64,000 nucleotides of DNA, taken from contig NZ_MVAR01000023.1 in the NCBI RefSeq assembly GCF_001999325.1, positions 62,001 through 126,000 on the forward strand, in the 5' to 3' direction. Below, in pieces: positions 59,068-64,000 of this stretch; within the stretch, counting starts at the first letter, position 1, and each line of letters starts with the position of its first letter. The position numbers were made by a program, and so were the translations under genes. The stretch comes from Thioalkalivibrio versutus. Lineage in GTDB: Bacteria > Pseudomonadota > Gammaproteobacteria > Ectothiorhodospirales > Ectothiorhodospiraceae. A model generated the notes under the pieces. It was not told the DNA's origin. It did not search any database and saw only the letters and a program-made list of their open reading frames with translations.

Positions 59068-60987
59068 TCAGTCGCGATGGCCATGGACATCTTCGAAGCT
59101 CGGCGGGAGCTGGGTCAGGCGCTCCCATTCCGGCAGGACCGGGCTTCTGCGCTGCTGGGTGCGCGCCTGCTCGCGCAGTTGCTCGCCGCGGATAAAGCTG
59201 TACTTTTCGCTGGTCAGCTCGGCGCCGCGGGCGCTGTCCCGGACGATGCGCGGGTGCAGGAACACCATCAGGTTCCGTTTCTCGGTCTGGTTGCGGTCCG
59301 CCCGGAAGAGTCGTCCAAGCCCGGGGATGCTGCCCAGCCCGGGGACGCGCGCCTCGCTGTCCGTTTGCTGTTCTTCAATCAGCCCGCCGAGCACCAGCAT
59401 GTCGCCGTCATCGATCAGGACGTGGGTCTTCAGTGTCCGGGTATTGGTAATGAGATCGGCCGCGCCGGAAGTACCCGGCGCCAACTGCGAGACCTCCTGT
59501 TCGATCTCCAGGCGCACGGCATTGCCCTGGTTGATCTGAGGCCGCACACGAAGCTTCACCCCGACATCCTCGCGACGAATCGTGTCGAAGGCCTGGCCCG
59601 AATCCTCGATCGAGCGTCCGACGATGAACGGCACGTTCTGGCCGACCACGATCTCGGCTTCCTCGTTGTCCAGTGTCAGAAGGCTGGGGGTGGACAGGAT
59701 GTTGCTGGAGGTGTCGCGTTGCAGCATGTTGACTAGGGCCGCGATCCGCGTGCTTCCGGTCGACCCCACGCCCCCGGCGGTCAGGCCGTCCCCGATATCC
59801 GGGGGGGAGGACACGCTCCCGTCAAGGAACCCCTCCACGCCCGCGGCGAGTTCGAGGATCCCGCGTGACCCGGGGCCGGAAAAGTTGAGGACCCCGGCAC
59901 CGCTGTTTCCGATGGCGCCCCACTGCACGCCGAGGTCCTGCACGCGATCCGACGAGACCTCCGCGATGACGGCTTCGACCAGGACTTGCGCCCGGCGGAT
60001 ATCGAGCTGCTCCACGATGATGTCGAAGTCGCGGATGAAGTCGGAGGGGCCGTAGGTCACCACGGCGTTTGTGGACTCGTGTGCCTCGATGTGGATCCTG
60101 TTTCCGCCCTGTTCGTCGGGGCCGATATCCGGGCTCTTTTCGGCGATGTTGCGCAGCAGTTCGGCAACCTCCTCGGCCCGCGCATACTTCAGGTAGTGCA
60201 CGCGTGCGTTCCCTTCTTCCATCTCGCGGTCAAGCTGGGCAATGAGCCCGCGCAGGCGCAGGCGAGACTCCTCGCGCCCGGAGAGGATGATGGCGTTGCT
60301 GCGACGATCCGCGAGGACCTGGGGTGTGGCGAGCTCTCCCGTGCCCTCCCGGGCCAGAACCTGCAGCTGCTCGGCGAGTTCCCCGGCGCGGGCGTGCCGG
60401 AGTTCAATGACCTCGAAATCGTCAGCGAATGGCAGGTCCATGCGTTCGACGAGGGCACGGATGCGATGCACGTTGCTGCGCGTATCCGAAATCAGCAGCG
60501 TGTTGGGCTCGGTGGCCGCCGCAAGATGCCCCCCTTGCGGGATCAGCGGGCGAAGGACCGGAACGAGCTGGGCGGCGGCGACATGCCGCAATGCGATCAC
60601 GTGGGTGACGATGCTCCCGCCCCGTACGTCGGCGTCCGGTTCTGCCTCGATATCGAGGATTGTGGGCGTATCCTGCTTGGCCTGCGCGTCGGGCACGATG
60701 CGGGTGGACGATTCGCCCGGAATGGCTGCGAATCCGTGGATCTTGAGGATGTCGTGGAACAGATCCATCAGTTCGTCCCGAGGCACGGGGCGGCTGGAAA
60801 CGACCGTGATGTTGCCGCGCACCCGTGGGTCCACGATGAAATTGGTCCCGGTTTCCTCGGACACAAGATCGATCAGGTTGCTGATGTTGGTGTCGCGAAG
60901 ATTAAGCGTCAGCTCGTCCGCTGCGACGGACCCCGTTGCGCAGATCAGGGACAGTGCAAGGGCGCCAAGGCGGAGTCGAAGGCTCAT
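59068..60987 (-). CDS. gspD: Type II secretion secretin D
   Basis: Outer-membrane channel of the T2SS, 639 residues. A Sec signal (about 1-23, ending SVAA) is followed by N0 (LTLNLRDTNISNLIDLVSEETGTNFIVDPRVRG), N1-N3 modules with VHRIRALVERMDLPFADDFEVIELRHARA repeats, and the secretin domain with NVPFIVGRS and LDNEEAEIVVG. The C-terminal tail is short. The signal is not a lipoprotein type. It overlaps gspC by 4 bases. Confidence 0.96.
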   Translation of the reverse strand: MSLRLRLGALALSLICATGSVAADELTLNLRDTNISNLIDLVSEETGTNFIVDPRVRGNITVVSSRPVPRDELMDLFHDILKIHGFAAIPGESSTRIVPDAQAKQDTPTILDIEAEPDADVRGGSIVTHVIALRHVAAAQLVPVLRPLIPQGGHLAAATEPNTLLISDTRSNVHRIRALVERMDLPFADDFEVIELRHARAGELAEQLQVLAREGTGELATPQVLADRRSNAIILSGREESRLRLRGLIAQLDREMEEGNARVHYLKYARAEEVAELLRNIAEKSPDIGPDEQGGNRIHIEAHESTNAVVTYGPSDFIRDFDIIVEQLDIRRAQVLVEAVIAEVSSDRVQDLGVQWGAIGNSGAGVLNFSGPGSRGILELAAGVEGFLDGSVSSPPDIGDGLTAGGVGSTGSTRIAALVNMLQRDTSSNILSTPSLLTLDNEEAEIVVGQNVPFIVGRSIEDSGQAFDTIRREDVGVKLRVRPQINQGNAVRLEIEQEVSQLAPGTSGAADLITNTRTLKTHVLIDDGDMLVLGGLIEEQQTDSEARVPGLGSIPGLGRLFRADRNQTEKRNLMVFLHPRIVRDSARGAELTSEKYSFIRGEQLREQARTQQRRSPVLPEWERLTQLPPSFEDVHGHRD

Positions 60988-61868
60988 TCGGTTAACTCGA
61001 TGGTCAGCGGCAGGGTCTGCCCGTCACGTTCTATGGTGATGTTCACCCGGTCGGTGTTGCCGAGTCCAGCGAGGATCTGTTCGGGGTCTTCGATGTCGCG
61101 GACCTGCTGCCCCTGGATCGATGTGATGATGTCGCCTTCCTGAAGACCGGCGCGTTCGAATTCGCGCTGGTTGCGCGTCGGGGTGACCCGAATGCCCAGC
61201 AGCGCGCCATCCCGCATTACGGGCTGGGCACGCAGCGAATTCATGGCGCGCTGCGGGTCCTCGAGCCAGCGGGATCGGCTGATGTTGGCCGTGATCGGCG
61301 CTGGGGAACCGGTGGTTTGTGACGAGCGCTGATCGGTATCGGAGCGGCCGCCATCGACTCGCAGTTCGTCGCCCCGCGGGAGCCGCAGTGTCTCCAGTCG
61401 GCCTTCGCGCTCCAGGATGACCCGGTCCGCGTGTACCTGATGCAGTGTCGCCAGCTGGTTCCCGATGGTGTCGCCCACGTGGTAGAGCTCGACATTGGCC
61501 CGCCCTGCGGAAATGATCGCGCTACCGTTGCCCTGTCCGGTCGCCAGGACCCCGAGGAGCTCAAGACTCAGGCGGGTCTCCGGCGCGTTCTCGATGGCCT
61601 GTTGGCCCGCTTGCCGGGGGCTGCCGAAGGGAGTGAATTCGGCGCTTCGGGAAAACCCGGACCGAGTAGGGGCATCGGCTCCAGGAGACGGGGCGGGGCG
61701 ACTGGCGGTTGCCCGTTCCGCGTGGACCGTGGTGCCCGACGGGTAGGTGTACCCCGGAACGGCGATCGACCAGACGAGACCCGCGATCAGCCATGCCGTG
61801 ACCGCCAGCAGCCCGGCACTGAGGATCCAGAGCGGGAGTAAGGGCACAAGTCGGGGCGAAGGTGGCAT
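60984..61868 (-). CDS. gspC: Type II secretion protein C with PDZ domain
   Basis: Inner-membrane clamp between platform and secretin, 294 residues. One membrane segment at about 8-35 (VPLLPLWILSAGLLAVTAWLIAGLVWSI), then the homology region (about 100-160, LSLELLGVLATGQGNGSAIISAGRANVELYHVGDTI), and a C-terminal PDZ domain (GALLGIRVTPTRNQREFERAGLQEGDIITSIQGQQV). First gene of the gsp operon. The ATG at 61868 is chosen although no ribosome binding site is obvious; an in-frame GTG exists at 61964. Confidence 0.9.
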   Translation of the reverse strand: MPPSPRLVPLLPLWILSAGLLAVTAWLIAGLVWSIAVPGYTYPSGTTVHAERATASRPAPSPGADAPTRSGFSRSAEFTPFGSPRQAGQQAIENAPETRLSLELLGVLATGQGNGSAIISAGRANVELYHVGDTIGNQLATLHQVHADRVILEREGRLETLRLPRGDELRVDGGRSDTDQRSSQTTGSPAPITANISRSRWLEDPQRAMNSLRAQPVMRDGALLGIRVTPTRNQREFERAGLQEGDIITSIQGQQVRDIEDPEQILAGLGNTDRVNITIERDGQTLPLTIELTE

Positions 61869-62428
61869 CGTCAACGGCGTTCGCGGTTTATTCGGTTGGC
61901 TGGCCCCGGCGGTTCTCGCTAGGTCGAGTCGGATCGCGTCTTGAAATAGGGCCTGGGGGAACACGATTTAATGTACCCGTTCGCGTGGATGCCCCTGATT
62001 CCCCGATCCTGCATTGTTCAGCATGCCGCTTTCGCCAAGTGGGGTCGAGTCCCGGCCCATGCGGCTTCCGGTTTTCCGGAGACGCCTCGCGCCCGTGCGC
62101 GGAGGCGAACGCCCCGGAGGCGCGAAGGTGTCGTGTCTTGCGGCTCCCAAGTCGATTTCTCCTGGTGAAGTCCACGTTTGGATGCCGGCCGCTGCCGGGG
62201 CTGCCATCGGATTCGGGAACAGGGGCTGCGCCCGGTCTGGAAGCGGGCGTTCGTCGTGACGACCATGGGATGAGGCCGCGCCGGCCGGTGGATGGAGCCA
62301 CCTGGACCGGCGGCTCCATCCATCGTGTCCGAACGCGGCCTGGTTGACGGACATCACCGCCGATATCGTCGGCTTCCGCAACGAGCGCCGTCCCCGCACC
62401 GAAAATGGCTTTCGGGCGAATGCCGGAA
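61869..62428. other. Spacer upstream of gspC
   Basis: A 560-base gap between the gsp operon and the vWA lipoprotein gene, both on the minus strand. It should hold the gsp promoter, but no clear -35/-10 pair stands out. A perfect 10-base stem GGATGGAGCC / GGCTCCATCC (62290-62321, 12-base loop) lies 108 bases after the vWA stop; it lacks a T run. No gene is seen. Confidence 0.5.
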
Positions 62429-63760
62429 TTACGGTCCCGAACAAGCCTGGATGGTCTTGGTCCCTGTCGCGTCCTTGACACCCTCGTACGCTACGGTGAC
62501 CTCAAGTGAGGTTCCTTCTTTATCTGAGAGGTCGTCGAACTCGATCACATATTGATACTCAAAGAGTAGCAGGGCCACTTGCAGAAAGGCCTGTTGGAGG
62601 TTGGCGTCACTTGCTGGCTGGTAGAACAAGCCGCCCGTGCCGTCCGCGAGCCTTTGTAGTTCATCTTTCTGAGCTTCCTGAAGGAATTCGCCGAACCCGA
62701 TGGTGAAAACAGGGATATCCGCTCCTACCGCCTCACCGATAGTGTCGTGCAGCGCGGCCTCCGTGTCCTCAACAACAGTATCTTCCCCGTCGGTCAAAGC
62801 GATGACGGCCTTCCTGTCGTTGTTGCTGCCGGGATTATCGAACCGTGCGATGGCTTCCTCGGTTGCGCCGTAGAACGCGGTGTCTCTGCCGAGGTCGGGC
62901 GGATTGTTGATCGCGGCCTTCAGTATGTCCTTGTCGGATTTGAAATACTCGGTCATGGGCTTGACATCGTCGGCGTACTTGATGATGTCCGCCTCATCGT
63001 TGTCCTGCATCGCGTCTACCAGCGATGTCGCGCCCGCCTCCATGTTGTCTACAGCGTCGGGGAAGTCGGTGATACTGCCGCTATAGTCCATCGTGATGCT
63101 GAGAGAGAGGTCGGTGTAGTTTCGGCTGATCGGTTGCACGCCATAACTACCGGGGGCGAACCCTGCAAGAGTGAAATCGCCAGCGACCAAGTTCGGAATG
63201 GGGAAGTCGGCCTGGTCGGTGACGGACACAAATGCCTTGGGGGGAAAGGCGCACGCGTTGACCTGGTTGACGTTGACGTGGATCGACTTGATTGGTTCGT
63301 AAGTGCCCCTCAGAACGCCCCCGAACGTGGGGGTGTTGGGGTCATCGCTTTGCGCAACCAACAGGGCATTGAACTCGCCGAGACGCACAGGCTTGAATTC
63401 AGCCACAACGGTACAGCTGCCGCCGGCCGGGAGGTCAAACGGGGGCGCTCCGCAGGGGGCGTTGCCACCCGACTCGTCCAGCTCAAACTGGTTTGGGTGA
63501 TCCCCAAACAGACTCATGCTCGAGATGTTGTGGGTTGTTGTTCCCTCGTTGCGGATGATGAACTGCCGAGGGAGCACGTGATCCTCGTTGCCTTCCGTAA
63601 TAATCCCGAAATCGAAACTCTTCGGCACCACCGTGATCCCGGAAGCCGTGTTGCCACCGCCGCCATCACCGCCGCCCCCGCCACCGCAGCCACTCAGGCC
63701 AAGGGACGCTGCCAGCAGGGCTGGTACCAGGAGTCGGGACTTTCCATATTCAAGCGTCAT
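62429..63760 (-). CDS. Lipoprotein with von Willebrand factor A domain
   Basis: Exported lipoprotein of 443 residues. Lipobox L22-S-G-C25 is followed by GGGGGGDGGGG. Residues about 41-155 form an ASPM/SPD-2/Hydin-like (choice-of-anchor D) beta domain (VVPKSFDFGIITEGNE). A vWA domain starts at about 217 with the metal site D225-Y-S-G-S229 and later ALTDGED; FTIGFGEFLQEAQKDEL and LADGTGGLFYQPAS close it. Such proteins bind other proteins in a metal-dependent way. It precedes the gsp operon on the same strand, possibly a secreted substrate. GGAG lies about 11 bases before the ATG. Confidence 0.8.
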   Translation of the reverse strand: MTLEYGKSRLLVPALLAASLGLSGCGGGGGGDGGGGNTASGITVVPKSFDFGIITEGNEDHVLPRQFIIRNEGTTTHNISSMSLFGDHPNQFELDESGGNAPCGAPPFDLPAGGSCTVVAEFKPVRLGEFNALLVAQSDDPNTPTFGGVLRGTYEPIKSIHVNVNQVNACAFPPKAFVSVTDQADFPIPNLVAGDFTLAGFAPGSYGVQPISRNYTDLSLSITMDYSGSITDFPDAVDNMEAGATSLVDAMQDNDEADIIKYADDVKPMTEYFKSDKDILKAAINNPPDLGRDTAFYGATEEAIARFDNPGSNNDRKAVIALTDGEDTVVEDTEAALHDTIGEAVGADIPVFTIGFGEFLQEAQKDELQRLADGTGGLFYQPASDANLQQAFLQVALLLFEYQYVIEFDDLSDKEGTSLEVTVAYEGVKDATGTKTIQACSGP

Positions 63761-64000
63761 GGCTTTGTTTCTCCATCGATGGGCGGGGTGACCGGATCGG
63801 TGCCCTGCAAGGGTTGCGGGTGCCGGGAACGGTCAGGCGGCGCGTCGGGTTGTCCGCCGGGAACCTGATTACGGAGAAAATCTAGTGGAAGAACGAGAAC
63901 TGGGTCCGTGCGGTGCCGAACATAGGCGACCCGGCCGCGCCAGAACCCCTGTCGTCCGGAGGGCTCCCTTCTGCCTAAGAATAATGATGAATGAACGCCG

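Noticed and set aside
63984-64000. Possible start of another gene at the right edge (ATGATGAATGAACGC)
   Set aside because: Only a few codons are visible and there is no clear ribosome binding site; nothing can be said.

Overview
The window looks like the chromosome of a GC-rich gammaproteobacterium close to the Ectothiorhodospiraceae, with Thioalkalivibrio-like sulfur oxidisers the best guess. Support comes from the flavocytochrome c sulfide dehydrogenase pair (fccA-fccB), a complete general secretion (type II) operon, gammaproteobacterial housekeeping genes (speA, ycgL, typA, priA, argS, hrpA, split pntA, hemH), and strongly acidic exported proteins, as expected in a salt-adapted cell. Species assignment is inference. 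I see no rRNA, tRNA, CRISPR array, insertion sequence or prophage.

Layout. 0.1-2.2 kb: FetAB metal exporter and a ParE/ParD-type toxin-antitoxin pair with a perfect operator dyad. 2.3-8.1 kb: spermidine synthase lying between two copies of a MITE-like repeat, arginine decarboxylase, YcgL and the GTPase TypA/BipA. 8.2-13.6 kb: a type IV minor pilin cluster (PilV-, PilX-, PilW-, FimT-, PilE- and a second FimT-like protein) without PilY1. 13.8-20 kb: accessory zone with an FGE-sulfatase domain protein, HigBA, a TlpA-like thioredoxin coupled to a repeat protein, NadA, an MntA/HepT module and several unknown small proteins. 20-26 kb: thioredoxin-fold protein, ferredoxin-NADP reductase, hydrolase, FccAB, a PilZ protein, DUF3775 and DUF2288 proteins. 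26-28.5 kb: PepSY protein with a two-component system. 28.6-38.5 kb: priA, then argS, an FtsN-like SPOR protein, hrpA and dadA on one strand. 38.5-38.9 kb: an AT-rich spacer with perfect DnaA boxes. 38.9-42 kb: proton-translocating transhydrogenase. 42-46.8 kb: HNH nuclease, ferrochelatase, a CinA-like protein, a 2-oxoglutarate oxygenase and a DUF4382 lipoprotein. 47-63.8 kb: the complete gspCDEFGHIJKLMN operon, with a TPR-like lipoprotein as its last gene, an S8 protease lipoprotein on one side and a vWA lipoprotein on the other.

How it fits together. FccAB oxidises sulfide in the periplasm and feeds electrons to cytochromes; Fpr and the transhydrogenase adjust NADPH supply. SpeA and SpeE belong to polyamine synthesis. 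The T2SS operon is tightly packed (4-bp overlaps or gaps of a few bases at most junctions). Three Cys-Gly-rich lipoproteins around it are plausible surface substrates, but this is inference from position and signal sequence. The minor pilin operon would prime type IV pili whose motor genes are elsewhere.

The most useful leads are the DnaA-box cluster upstream of priA, the enlarged minor pilins in a PilY1-less cluster, the lipoproteins framing the T2SS genes, the dyads covering the higB start codon, and the repeat pair flanking speE. I found no clearly unprecedented multi-gene system.
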